From Oleispira antarctica RB-8 (GTDB lineage: Bacteria > Pseudomonadota > Gammaproteobacteria > Pseudomonadales > Oceanobacteraceae): a stretch of 64,000 nucleotides of DNA. Below are positions 25,312 through 33,338 of the stretch, piece by piece (position 1 is the first letter of the stretch; every line of letters begins with the position of its first letter). The translations under genes were made by a program, and so were the position numbers. The stretch is taken from positions 3,123,350-3,187,349 of the forward strand of contig FO203512.1 of the NCBI GenBank assembly GCA_000967895.1. The letters are read 5' to 3'. The notes under the pieces were generated by a model. That model searched no databases and was not told the origin of the DNA. It saw only the letters and a program-made list of their open reading frames with translations.

Positions 25312-26013
25312 TTATTTCGCAGAATTTTCGGCTATTTTCGCGTTCACAGCTGCAGCCCTAGACATTGCTTTCTTTAGCTTCCCTTGATTCTCAAGAATTT
25401 CTACCAGCTGGGCTAAGTTCTTTACTGCTGATGGATCTCCCCGCTCAGCAGCGTATTGCATCCAAGCATACGATTCGACGAAATCGTTTGAAACCCCTTG
25501 GCCTTGCGCAAACATCAACGCGTACTCGTTCACACTGGATACGTGACCATATTCAGCACCGAAACGATAATATGAAGCTGCTTTCTCATATGATAGAGCA
25601 ACATCATGCCACCCTTTTCGGAATATTTGACCGAGATTAAACGAAGATTGAAAGTCTCCAGTCTTTGCAGCTTCGCTATAGTGGAACAGCGCCTTTTCTG
25701 AATTTAGCTCTACCCCGTCGCCTGAATGATACATGAGACCAAGATTGGCATGGGATGGCGCGTACCCCTCGCTTGCGGCTCGCTCGAATAACTCTACAGC
25801 TTTTGAAATGTTTTTTTCTACACCTTGGCCTTGGTAGTACAGACTCGCTAGCAGATGGTGCCCAAAGGGGTCCCCAGATTGAGAGGCATTTTCAAATTCA
25901 GTATAAGCTACTAAATAATTGCTGTTATTGTATGCCTCAATTCCAGAATTTATATCGGCCATAGTAATTCCACTAAAAAATAAAATTGTTATATTCCAAA
26001 AAAACTTAGCCAT
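25312..26013 (-). CDS. secreted Sel1-repeat protein (cassette)
   Basis: 233 residues with an N-terminal signal-like segment (FFWNITILFFSGITMA). Five or so Sel1/TPR-like repeats follow, with the pattern A-x2-G-x6-L-G-x-M/L-Y-x2-G-x-G (for example HLLASLYYQGQGVEKN, ANLGLMYHSGDGVELN). These helix-turn-helix repeats bind partner proteins, usually in the periplasm or cytosol. The partner is unknown. Flanked by attC D upstream and attC E downstream. Confidence 0.85.
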   Translation of the reverse strand: MAKFFWNITILFFSGITMADINSGIEAYNNSNYLVAYTEFENASQSGDPFGHHLLASLYYQGQGVEKNISKAVELFERAASEGYAPSHANLGLMYHSGDGVELNSEKALFHYSEAAKTGDFQSSFNLGQIFRKGWHDVALSYEKAASYYRFGAEYGHVSSVNEYALMFAQGQGVSNDFVESYAWMQYAAERGDPSAVKNLAQLVEILENQGKLKKAMSRAAAVNAKIAENSAK

Positions 26014-26036
26014 ATGTTGATATTCCCTCAGAGAGC

Positions 26037-26090
26037 TAACGCTTAAAGCATGGGCGCAGCTTTTTCGCGTCCAATGCCTTTACTTGTTAT
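26037..26090 (-). repeat. attC site D
   Basis: CTAACGCTT to TACTTGTTAT. Arms AAAGCATGGGCGC and GCGTCCAATGCCTTT pair with extrahelical bases. Twin of attC J at the array end, indicating a duplicated or shared cassette family. Confidence 0.9.
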
Positions 26091-26334
26091 GTGATTTTCG
26101 CCAGTAAAAATAGCTGAAAATCACAATTGATTGGATAAACAAGGAAAATACTATCGATACATCATACCATCGATTATAAATGCCTTCAGGGTTGGTCCCC
26201 ATAACTCCAGTAAGCTCCACTAAAGCCAAAGGCCAAACAACCAAATTGAGAGCAATCATCCCTAAGCCTGAAAAAGTCAGCACCAATAAAATTAATACTG
26301 GCAAGATAATCGATAAACCTAAAAATTTAATCAT
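26080..26334 (-). CDS. cassette-encoded membrane protein, 84 aa
   Basis: Two or three hydrophobic segments (about 5-40 and 60-77), ending YWRKSHNK. The stop codon lies inside the attC D stem, a common cassette economy. ATG 26334 is 8 bases from attC C. No family recognised. Confidence 0.6.
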   Translation of the reverse strand: MIKFLGLSIILPVLILLVLTFSGLGMIALNLVVWPLALVELTGVMGTNPEGIYNRWYDVSIVFSLFIQSIVIFSYFYWRKSHNK

Positions 26335-26341
26335 TATTCAC

Positions 26342-26394
26342 ATAACGCCAAAAGCAAACGCCGCGTTAGCGGTCGATTTGCCTTGTCTTGTTAT
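26342..26394 (-). repeat. attC site C (short)
   Basis: ATAACGCC to GTCTTGTTATG, 53 bases. Arms AAAGCAAACGCCGC-type and GCGGTCGATTTGCCTT pair imperfectly. Its GTTA core supplies the TAA stop of the upstream cassette gene. Confidence 0.87.
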
Positions 26395-27077
26395 GTTTTT
26401 TTATTGTTGTGATCAATAGCCATTTTTCGAGTTCTCTCATAAATACCACTCTCAGAGTCTGAAAACATGTGCCTGTGTATTGATGACCACACTATTTTTC
26501 CAGACTTTAGCAAAAAGCTAATTTTTGCGCTCTCAATATATAAGTAGAGCGAAATACAAAATATTGTTATTTGAATCCATAAGGAATGATAAAAGCTAAG
26601 CTCCCCTTTAGATGCCTCAAGTAACACTATCGTTGATAATGTAAGAAAGATTACAGCCATTGACATAATCATGATGATTGCTTTTTTTCTAATAGGCTTA
26701 TCATCAATTTCATATTTAGTCATGAATGCTAGTCGTAGAATGGCAATTACGACTAGAGGCAAGCCTGTAGCTGCCAGATCTATTCCTGAATTGCTGTACT
26801 GCACTCCATCAAATGTATATATGAATAACAAAAGCGCATAACCACCAAATATACCTGCCAAATCAAAATGTAGGCCGCTATAAAACTCATTCAAAAGCTT
26901 TTGGTTCTTTCCAAGAGCAGACCATATCAAATCAATAGCGATTGCTACAGGATAAGCCCAAAATGCTGCCCCATATATCGATTTCAATGGGGCCCAAAAC
27001 AGCCCGCCACTTAAGACAAGCCATCCCCAGAAGAAACCTAGTAACGAAAATGGAAGTAATAGAAATTTGGCCTTCAA
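26391..27077 (-). CDS. cassette-encoded polytopic membrane protein, 228 aa
   Basis: Six or so membrane helices, starting FLLLPFSLLGFFWGWLVLSGG, with a polar C-terminal tail (RTRKMAIDHNNKKT). The open frame runs back through the upstream attC, but TTG 27077 lies 8 bases after a strong AGGAG, so I take this as the start. The stop TAA is embedded in attC C. No recognised family. Confidence 0.65.
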   Translation of the reverse strand: MKAKFLLLPFSLLGFFWGWLVLSGGLFWAPLKSIYGAAFWAYPVAIAIDLIWSALGKNQKLLNEFYSGLHFDLAGIFGGYALLLFIYTFDGVQYSNSGIDLAATGLPLVVIAILRLAFMTKYEIDDKPIRKKAIIMIMSMAVIFLTLSTIVLLEASKGELSFYHSLWIQITIFCISLYLYIESAKISFLLKSGKIVWSSIHRHMFSDSESGIYERTRKMAIDHNNKKT

Positions 27078-27095
27078 TTTATACTCCTGAAAACA

Positions 27096-27175
27096 TAACG
27101 CCAAAAATAAAGGGCGCGCGCTTTTTGCGAGTCCAAGCCACGTCTTTTTGTGGCTGCCTTTCATTGTCTTGTTAC
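27096..27175 (-). repeat. attC site B
   Basis: TAACGCC to GTCTTGTTAC with an AGCCACGTCTTTTTGTGGCT hairpin and outer AAAGG/CCTTT pairing. Close relative of attC F. Confidence 0.85.
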
Positions 27176-27392
27176 TTGCTACTCTAATTCGATGTTTCTT
27201 TAATCAAAGATTGGCAAGTTAAATAATGCAGGAAGAGTACTTCGGAGGGTTTCTGTTATTTATAAAGAAACCAATTTGAACAACTTCCATGCTGTTTGTG
27301 GCTGGTAAATTCTCAGCCGAACTAATACCTGCAGTTTACAGGATGATCATTCATATTGCTAAAGGCTTACTTATCAAAAACACTTAAGCCAA
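27176..27392 (-). other. integron cassette without a convincing gene
   Basis: 217 bases between attC B and attC A. The longest minus-strand frame from ATG is 23 codons (MEVVQIGFFINN...), and neither strand shows a supported gene. ORF-less cassettes are known in chromosomal integrons and may carry promoters or small RNAs; none is evident here. Confidence 0.6.
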
Positions 27393-27492
27393 GTAACGCT
27401 GAGCTCACGAGTTGACGAAAGTGGCAGTTCTTTTGCGTTTTTTTGCAAAAGAAGTGACGCTTTTGGCAATCTGAGTGCAGCGACTTGTTAGC
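27393..27492 (-). repeat. attC site A (integrase-proximal)
   Basis: GTAACGCT to GACTTGTTAGC, 100 bases. It contains TTCTTTTGCG...TGCAAAAGAA, a near-perfect inner stem. Its core overlaps the stop codon of the cytochrome b-like gene. Confidence 0.87.
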
Positions 27493-28063
27493 TGTTTTTC
27501 TTAGACTTTGAATGGAGGTAAATATGCAATATTCCCATGCAGCCATGGCCAATAATATATGCCTGAATTAATCCTGTAAGAAACTCGTGTATCTCTTTAA
27601 TATCATGAGACCATGACAAATTAGCGTTCCAAGCTATAAACCAGGTTAACCCAGAAAGAATCACTAGGAATAAAGCTCCTAACCCCAACCCCTGAATTAT
27701 AGCCGCTATGCCATAGGCATTTGGCTCAGGCAACTTAAATTTCAATAGTTGATTTATATCATTTTTTAGTTGTTCAACTTCACCCGAAAGATAAGGGAAA
27801 TAATATTTGAAACCATGCTGCTTCAATTCAATAATTATAAAAACAAAAGCTATTGGGATAATAAAAAGACCGGTTAATATATGAAGCCAAGTACCGTAGA
27901 ACTCAATTGTATTAGGGCTTATATCTCCAGCACTGGTAAACCCCATAAAATTACTAACGATTATTTGACTTATTACTAAAATAATAATTGTTATATGAAG
28001 GTATCTGACCATTGGTAATTGGCGTTCCCGCAGGTACTCCATAATTTTTTTAAAAATATTCAT
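27488..28063 (-). CDS. cytochrome b561-like membrane protein
   Basis: 191 residues with four helices (about 18-38, 57-80, 118-142, 155-185). Histidines at the membrane faces (RYLHITIII, TWLHILTG, IHEFLTG, GHGCMGILHIYLH) match prokaryotic cytochrome b561/hydrogenase cytochrome b proteins, which bind two b hemes and pass electrons across the membrane. Stops inside attC A. No attC separates it from the VIT gene 43 bases upstream, so the two probably travel or are transcribed together. Confidence 0.75.
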   Translation of the reverse strand: MNIFKKIMEYLRERQLPMVRYLHITIIILVISQIIVSNFMGFTSAGDISPNTIEFYGTWLHILTGLFIIPIAFVFIIIELKQHGFKYYFPYLSGEVEQLKNDINQLLKFKLPEPNAYGIAAIIQGLGLGALFLVILSGLTWFIAWNANLSWSHDIKEIHEFLTGLIQAYIIGHGCMGILHIYLHSKSKKNS

Positions 28064-28106
28064 TCAACGCTCCAACAATGTATAATTAATAATTTAAAAG
28101 GTGATA

Positions 28107-28796
28107 TTAAGCAGCTACGCCAAATAATATACCCACTCCAGCCGTAAGTGCCATTGCTAGAGCTCCCCAAAACGTAACTCTCATAGCACCAACTGAAATT
28201 GGTGCGCCACCCGCACGCGCGGCTATACCACCAAGTAGGGCAAGAAATATCAACGAAGATAAAACAACGACAGGAATGAGATAATTTTCTGGAACTAACA
28301 AAGCAAGCATTAAAGGTAGTGCAGCTCCAATCGTAAATGTACCTGCTGATGAAAATGCGGCTTGAACAGGTTTAGCATTACCAGTATCAGAAATACCTAT
28401 TTCATCTCTTGCGTGCGCACCAAGAGCATCATGAGCCATTAATTGACCTGCTACTTGTTGCGCTAATTCAGAATCTACACCTCTAGCTTCATATATTTTT
28501 GCTAGTTCGTTTTTTTCAAATTCGTAATTTTGTTCTAATGAATTTTTCTCAAGCGCCAAATCTGCATTCTCAGTATCTGACTGCGAACTAACTGATACGT
28601 ACTCCCCCGCAGCCATCGACATAGCGCCCGCAACCAGTCCAGCGATACCTGCTAGCATTATCCCTTCGTGTGAAGTGCTAGCTGCGGCCACACCAATAAT
28701 AAGGCTTGCCGTCGAAACGATTCCATCGTTTGCTCCTAGCACCGCAGCGCGCAACCAGCCAACGCGGTGAGATTTATGTATTTCTTGATGACTCAT
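28107..28796 (-). CDS. VIT1/CCC1 family transporter
   Basis: 229 residues. The N-terminal VIT signature GWLRAAVLGANDGIVSTASLI, a cytosolic helical metal-binding region (Glu-rich, LEKNSLEQNYEFEKNELAKIYEARGV, about 80-120) and three C-terminal helices are present. Family members move Fe(II) or Mn(II) out of the cytosol. Start at ATG 28796 behind GAGGAAT. Lies between a small unknown gene and the cytochrome b-like gene without attC sites. Confidence 0.88.
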   Translation of the reverse strand: MSHQEIHKSHRVGWLRAAVLGANDGIVSTASLIIGVAAASTSHEGIMLAGIAGLVAGAMSMAAGEYVSVSSQSDTENADLALEKNSLEQNYEFEKNELAKIYEARGVDSELAQQVAGQLMAHDALGAHARDEIGISDTGNAKPVQAAFSSAGTFTIGAALPLMLALLVPENYLIPVVVLSSLIFLALLGGIAARAGGAPISVGAMRVTFWGALAMALTAGVGILFGVAA

Positions 28797-28818
28797 AATA
28801 TTCCTCAATATTCGATAC

Positions 28819-29061
28819 TTATGCTGAATTTACAGCTAACAGCTTAATCATGCGCATGCGCGTTTGCACGGAAGTGACTTTTAGAGACTTCACGGCAACT
28901 GATTGATTTAACTCGGTAATTTTTAAAGTCCATTTCCAAGCTCCAGGTAAACGCGCATGCGCGTTTTCAAAAATAACGAGGGTCTCGTTATCCCAGTGTA
29001 TTAATTTATAATTCATTGATTTTGCTACATTTTCAAGAACTCCGCCAGTGCAAACGCGCAT
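28819..29061 (-). CDS. possible small protein at the head of the array, 80 aa
   Basis: The open frame runs from 29091; ATG 29061 has GGAGAG about 10 bases upstream. The product (MRVCTGGVLENVAKS...) is mixed beta-rich with no signal peptide. It contains three GCGCATGCGC-type palindromes within its coding sequence, so it could be a real cassette gene or a regulatory stretch with a chance frame. Ends 22 bases before the VIT start. Confidence 0.4.
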   Translation of the reverse strand: MRVCTGGVLENVAKSMNYKLIHWDNETLVIFENAHARLPGAWKWTLKITELNQSVAVKSLKVTSVQTRMRMIKLLAVNSA

Positions 29062-29067
29062 GTTTAC
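28849..29067. repeat. three GCGCATGCGC palindromes
   Basis: A perfect 18-base palindrome AAACGCGCATGCGCGTTT sits at 28949-28966. Shorter versions lie near 28849-28866 (ATGCGCATGCGCGTTTGC) and 29050-29067 (GCAAACGCGCATGTTTAC), about 100 bases apart. They are strikingly G+C-rich in an A+T-rich array. Confidence 0.85.
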
Positions 29068-29115
29068 AAAACTCTCCGTGCAACTGCGCAAAAAACGACC
29101 TATTATTACAATATA

Positions 29116-29135
29116 AGCTGTATATAAAACCAGTG
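29116..29135 (+). promoter_or_regulatory. LexA (SOS) box upstream of intI
   Basis: AGCTGTATATAAAACCAGTG fits CTG-N10-CAG, the gammaproteobacterial LexA operator, 45 bases before the integrase start and among A+T-rich sequence that could provide the -10. SOS control of integron integrases by such boxes is established for other integrons. Confidence 0.82.
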
Positions 29136-29179
29136 TTTTAAATCACAGTTATTAGTGCTTTTAATAAAGGTATTAGTGT

Positions 29180-30145
29180 ATGTCTAAAAGTCCATTTCTC
29201 AATTCTATTCGTCAAAATATACGCATGCGAGGCTATAGTATGCGTACAGAAAAAACGTATCTCTACTGGATTCGTGATTACATTCGATTCCATCGTCTTC
29301 AACATCCAAAAGATCTTACAGGAGAACATGTAGTTGCTTTTCTTTCTTATTTAGCTAATCGACGAGATGTCGCTGTTAATACTCAAAGGACTGCTTTAAA
29401 TGCTTTGGCTTTTTTATATAACCAATTTTTAAACCAACCTCTCGGGGATTTGGGGTTCACTTATGCAAAGCGTCAGCGTCGTCTGCCTATTGTTCTCACG
29501 ATGCAAGAAGTTCAATTAATTCTGGACAATCTATCAGGCAGAGATAAGATAATTTTTTCTATTTTATATGGTTCCGGGCTAAGGATAACTGAGTGTTTGA
29601 GATTAAGAGTTAAAGATATCGATTTTCAACATGGGGGAATTACAGTACATGATGGTAAAGGTGGAAAAGACCGGCAAACAATTTTAAGCCCTTCTTTAAC
29701 TGCACCCATTCAGCAGTTAATTGAAAGTGCGATTAGCTTACAGCAGGAAGATAATAAACAAGGGATCGGCCCTTCTTTGCCCCACATGCTGGGTAAGAAA
29801 TACCCCAACGCTTTTCGCCAGCCAGCCTGGATGTTTATTTTTCCTTCCAGTGGTGTTTGTAAGCACCCGGTAACCGAAAAAACTTGTCGCCATCACCTAC
29901 ATGATTCGGTACCGCGCAAAGCATTACAGAAGGCTGTTCAAGCTTGTGGGTTAAACAGAAAAAAGATTAGCTGCCATACTTTCAGGCATTCGTTTGCAAC
30001 TCAGCTTTTACAAAATGGGCGTGATATTCGCACCGTGCAAGAGCTACTTGGACACACCGATGTGGCTACTACTCAGATTTATACCCACGTAATAGGCCAG
30101 CACTTTGCTGGCACCAGTAGCCCACTCGATAATCTTACGCTATAG
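29180..30145 (+). CDS. intI: integron integrase
   Basis: 321-residue tyrosine recombinase. The N-terminal SAM-like core-binding domain (1-95) contains MRTEKTYLYWIRDYIRFH. The catalytic residues are present: Arg in GSGLRITECLRL, HxxR in SCHTFRHSFATQLL, His/Trp-position in LGHTDVATT and Tyr in QIYTHV. The integron-specific extra domain is present (YPNAFRQPAWMFIFPSSG, about 208-226), which separates IntI from XerC/D. Preceded by AAAGG and, further up, a LexA box. It recombines attI and folded single-stranded attC. Intact, so the array may still exchange cassettes. Confidence 0.97.
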   Translation: MSKSPFLNSIRQNIRMRGYSMRTEKTYLYWIRDYIRFHRLQHPKDLTGEHVVAFLSYLANRRDVAVNTQRTALNALAFLYNQFLNQPLGDLGFTYAKRQRRLPIVLTMQEVQLILDNLSGRDKIIFSILYGSGLRITECLRLRVKDIDFQHGGITVHDGKGGKDRQTILSPSLTAPIQQLIESAISLQQEDNKQGIGPSLPHMLGKKYPNAFRQPAWMFIFPSSGVCKHPVTEKTCRHHLHDSVPRKALQKAVQACGLNRKKISCHTFRHSFATQLLQNGRDIRTVQELLGHTDVATTQIYTHVIGQHFAGTSSPLDNLTL

Positions 30146-30172
30146 ATAATATGAGTGAGCTATAAAACATAT

Positions 30173-30754
30173 TTAGTCACTGGCAATACGACTAAACACA
30201 GCGCCTTTCTGCCCTTTATATTTAGCGTCAACGCGTTTGTTATAAGGGCGAAGTGCTGGGCTAGATAAGGTTTCAAAAGACAACGCACAAATCACCATTT
30301 CTGGGCGCAATGCTAATGGCAGTTTACCGTTATTAAAAAATTCCAGTACGATCTGCCCTTCCCAGCCTGGGTCAATACGGCCAGCGGTTACGTGAACCAT
30401 TAAGCCTAAACGAGCTAATGAACTGCGGCCATCTAACCAGCCCACTAGGTCATCAGGAATCGTTACCGATTCTAACGTTGCGCCGAGTACCAGTTCACCG
30501 GGGTGAATAAAGAAAGGCTCGTCGTCTTCTACGATAATTTCTTTACTCATAATACGCACCATGTCGCGCGTTAGTTGTTCGCGTTCGCCCGACAGATCCA
30601 AATGCGTTACGGTATTATTACTGAATACGCGAAAGCTATTGGCTAGGCGTAAATCAACACTGATTCCGGCAATCGATAACGGTGCGGGCGCAGGTTCAAT
30701 TTTTATTGAACCTTGCTCAATTCTTTTTTCAATATCACCATCACTTAAGCGCAT
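30173..30754 (-). CDS. dcd: dCTP deaminase
   Basis: 193 residues, full length. It deaminates dCTP to dUTP for thymidylate synthesis. The trimeric dUTPase-like fold is shown by [32 protein letters not shown] (about 110-145) with the catalytic Glu in that last segment. It lies 46 bases after apbC and likely shares its transcript. It ends 28 bases from the convergent integrase gene, marking the integron's right border with the core genome. Confidence 0.95.
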   Translation of the reverse strand: MRLSDGDIEKRIEQGSIKIEPAPAPLSIAGISVDLRLANSFRVFSNNTVTHLDLSGEREQLTRDMVRIMSKEIIVEDDEPFFIHPGELVLGATLESVTIPDDLVGWLDGRSSLARLGLMVHVTAGRIDPGWEGQIVLEFFNNGKLPLALRPEMVICALSFETLSSPALRPYNKRVDAKYKGQKGAVFSRIASD

Positions 30755-30799
30755 GGGATTTTTCCTTTCTAGCGGTAACGTGCAAAGCTTTAACGAGTA

Positions 30800-31900
30800 T
30801 TAATCGTCAGAGATGCTGATGTTTGGAATTTGTTGGTCGTTTGCAGTGCGTTTGGCTAATGCCACGGCAACGGTACGGGCAAGGTTGCGATACATTAAAG
30901 CAACATCACTATTTTCTTGTTCAACCACAACAGGTACACCAGCATCACTTTGTTCACGAATAAATTTCGATAACGGTAATGAACCTAACAATTGGGTATC
31001 GTATTGGTCGGCAATTTTTTGACCACCGTTTTCACCAAAGATGTGCTCTGCATGGCCGCAGTTTGAGCAAATGTGTATGCTCATGTTTTCAACAATACCT
31101 AATACGGGGATGTTCACTTTACGGAACATTTCGATGCCTTTTTTCGCATCTAATAACGCTATATCTTGTGGCGTTGTAACAATAACGGAACCTGCTACTG
31201 GAAATTTTTGCGACAGCGTTAATTGAATATCACCAGTGCCCGGTGGCATATCAATAATCAAATAATCCAGTTCGCCCCAAGCGGTTTGAGTCAAGATTTG
31301 CATTAATGCGCCAGACACCATTGGTCCGCGCCATACCATGGGTGTATCGTCGGTGGTTAGGTACGCCATCGACATGGTTTTTACGCCGTGGGCTTCAATC
31401 GGGACGAACCATTTATTATCAATGGTTGCTGGGCGAGTGCCTTGTGCAATGCCCATTAATAAGCCTTGGCTTGGGCCATAAATATCAGCGTCTAATAAAC
31501 CGACTTTGGCGCCGTCTTTGGCTAATGAAATGGCTAAGTTGACCGAGGTGGTCGATTTGCCAACGCCGCCTTTACCCGAGGCAACGGCAATAATATTTTT
31601 TACCTTGCTGATCGCTTCAACGGTATTTTGTGATTTGTGCGCGCTCACTTCCCAGCTAATGTTGATGTCGACGTTTTCTACGCCTTCTACATTACCGACC
31701 ATGACTTTAAGGATTTCTTCGGTGCCGCCTTTTAGAAAATCAGACGGGTATGGCAGGTGAATATCGATGGTCACCTTAGCGCCTTGTATGTCTATTTTTT
31801 GCACAGCACCGTAACTAACAAGATCAGTATTTAAGTAAGGATCTTGATAAGACGATAATGCCGCTTCGATAGTTGCCTGAGTTAAAAGAGTATTAGTCAT
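30800..31900 (-). CDS. apbC: Mrp/ApbC iron-sulfur cluster carrier ATPase
   Basis: 366 residues. N-terminal MIP18-like domain (1-90, with DLVSYGAVQKI), then a P-loop ATPase: deviant Walker A GKGGVGKST (about 110), DADIYGPSQG, MPPGTGDIQL, and the cluster-binding CSNCGH (about 275). It carries and transfers 4Fe-4S clusters to apo-proteins. Clusters such as those in the adjacent Rsx complex are possible clients. Upstream of dcd; divergent from rsxA across a 281-base spacer. Confidence 0.93.
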   Translation of the reverse strand: MTNTLLTQATIEAALSSYQDPYLNTDLVSYGAVQKIDIQGAKVTIDIHLPYPSDFLKGGTEEILKVMVGNVEGVENVDINISWEVSAHKSQNTVEAISKVKNIIAVASGKGGVGKSTTSVNLAISLAKDGAKVGLLDADIYGPSQGLLMGIAQGTRPATIDNKWFVPIEAHGVKTMSMAYLTTDDTPMVWRGPMVSGALMQILTQTAWGELDYLIIDMPPGTGDIQLTLSQKFPVAGSVIVTTPQDIALLDAKKGIEMFRKVNIPVLGIVENMSIHICSNCGHAEHIFGENGGQKIADQYDTQLLGSLPLSKFIREQSDAGVPVVVEQENSDVALMYRNLARTVAVALAKRTANDQQIPNISISDD

Positions 31901-32181
31901 AGATTACCTACATGCCGAGGGTGCAAAAGGCGTCATTGTATACCAGTTTTTGAAGGGAATCTGCTATCGCCAATGAGTCGATAAAGTGGGATTTAAAAGA
32001 AGTAAGCTAACCAGCGCTATACATATAACAAAATGAGCTTAAAATACCCAAAAACATGCTTGAAAGAAATAACGCCTATTTGGGATAATGAGGCGCCGAA
32101 TTTCCAGCTGTGTTTATTTTTTATACAGATCGCAGCCAAAACGATTAGTTTCACCTATTTGATGAGAGTGAGCACCCTATT
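31901..32181. promoter_or_regulatory. divergent promoter region apbC / rsxA
   Basis: 281 bases without a gene between apbC (leftward) and rsxA (rightward). rsxA is preceded by GATGAGAGTGAGCACC, a weak binding site. No specific operator recognised. Confidence 0.4.
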
Positions 32182-32763
32182 ATGACCGATTATTTATTGA
32201 TTTTGGTCAGTACAATTTTAGTGAACAACTTTGTACTGGTTCAGTTTTTAGGTTTATGCCCTTTTATGGGGGTTTCGAATAAGTTAGAAACCGCGATAGG
32301 CATGTCCGCAGCCACGACCTTCGTTCTTACGTTGGCGTCGGTGTGCAGTTATTTGGTTTACACCTATTTATTGGTGCCACTTGATTTGGAATATTTGCGT
32401 ACCATCAGTTTTATTATGGTGATCGCGGTGGTGGTTGGCTTTACTGAAATGGCCATTCGTAAGACCAGCCCATTATTGTATCGCGTGCTGGGTATTTTCT
32501 TACCGCTAATTACGACCAACTGTGCGGTATTAGGTGTCGCGTTATTGAACATTAAGCGTGATAACAGTTTTGTAGAATCTATTTTATACGGCTTTGGTGC
32601 GGCGGTTGGTTTCTCGCTGGTCATGGTTCTTTTTGCGGCAATGCGTGAGCGCATTACGGTTGCCGATGTGCCTAAACCGTTTCAGGGTTCTGCAATTTCT
32701 ATGATTACTGCTGGCTTAATGTCGTTAGCCTTTTTAGGTTTTACTGGCTTGGTGAGCATTTAA
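32182..32763 (+). CDS. rsxA: Rnf/Rsx complex subunit A
   Basis: 193-residue inner-membrane protein with six helices, beginning [32 protein letters not shown], the RnfA/NqrE-type signature with a conserved Cys thought to coordinate an intramembrane 2Fe-2S center together with RsxE. Part of the ion-pumping ferredoxin:NAD+ oxidoreductase, which in gammaproteobacteria also helps reset SoxR. First gene of rsxABCDGE; two bases separate it from rsxB. Confidence 0.96.
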   Translation: MTDYLLILVSTILVNNFVLVQFLGLCPFMGVSNKLETAIGMSAATTFVLTLASVCSYLVYTYLLVPLDLEYLRTISFIMVIAVVVGFTEMAIRKTSPLLYRVLGIFLPLITTNCAVLGVALLNIKRDNSFVESILYGFGAAVGFSLVMVLFAAMRERITVADVPKPFQGSAISMITAGLMSLAFLGFTGLVSI

Positions 32764-32765
32764 TA

Positions 32766-33338
32766 ATGAGTTCTATTTTAATTGCTATTGCGCTATTGGC
32801 GACGCTTGCCATTATTTTTGGTGCCATTTTAGGTTTTGCGGCGGTTCGCTTTAAAGTGGAAGGTAATCCGCTTGTTGACCAAATTGATAACCTGTTGCCG
32901 CAAACACAGTGTGGCCAGTGCTCTTACCCTGGCTGTAAGCCTTATGCTGAAGCCATTGCTGCTGGTGAAAAAATCAATAAATGCCCTCCCGGTGGCGAAA
33001 GCACGATTATTGCGCTGGCCGATTTATTAGGGGTTGAACCTGAGCCTTTGGATGCTGAACACGGCGCTGAAAAAGAGGTGCCCATGGTGGCTCTTATTCG
33101 TGAAGACGAATGCATTGGCTGTACTAAGTGCATTCAAGCCTGCCCGATCGATGCGATTATGGGTGCGGCTAAACAGATGCATACGGTAATTGCTGATGAG
33201 TGTACGGGTTGTGATTTATGCGTAGAACCTTGTCCTGTGGATTGTATTGATATGGTGCCAATGGAAACAACGTTGCAAAGCTGGCACTGGGATAAACCCG
33301 AAAACCTGATAATTTCAACAAAGAAGGAGGCAATCTAA
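32766..33338 (+). CDS. rsxB: Rnf/Rsx complex iron-sulfur subunit B
   Basis: 190 residues. An N-terminal membrane anchor (1-25) is followed by a 4Fe-4S motif of the [16 protein letters not shown] type (about 49-60, with a later Cys at about 75) and two ferredoxin motifs ([12 protein letters not shown] and [12 protein letters not shown]). It takes electrons from ferredoxin to RsxC. The last base of its stop is the first base of rsxC. Confidence 0.96.
   Translation: MSSILIAIALLATLAIIFGAILGFAAVRFKVEGNPLVDQIDNLLPQTQCGQCSYPGCKPYAEAIAAGEKINKCPPGGESTIIALADLLGVEPEPLDAEHGAEKEVPMVALIREDECIGCTKCIQACPIDAIMGAAKQMHTVIADECTGCDLCVEPCPVDCIDMVPMETTLQSWHWDKPENLIISTKKEAI

Larger units (their letters stand above)
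18772..30145. mobile_element. sedentary chromosomal integron (intI plus about nine leftward cassettes)
   Basis: The integrase gene at the right (+ strand) faces away from a run of small minus-strand genes, each followed by an attC-like site with TAACAA-type start and GCGTTA-type end (read on the minus strand) and imperfect hairpin stems. This is the classic divergent intI/array arrangement. The array spans about 10.3 kb and is interrupted by a group IIC intron and an IS1182-family element. The attI core could not be placed precisely; it must lie between about 29062 and 29179. Confidence 0.93.

Noticed and set aside
18838-29061. Genomic island brought by a prophage
   Set aside because: No phage structural, lysis or replication genes; gene sizes, orientation and attC sites fit an integron array.
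29180-30145. Phage integrase or XerC/D instead of IntI
   Set aside because: The integron-specific insert between the catalytic motifs is present, and a cassette array with attC sites lies next to it.
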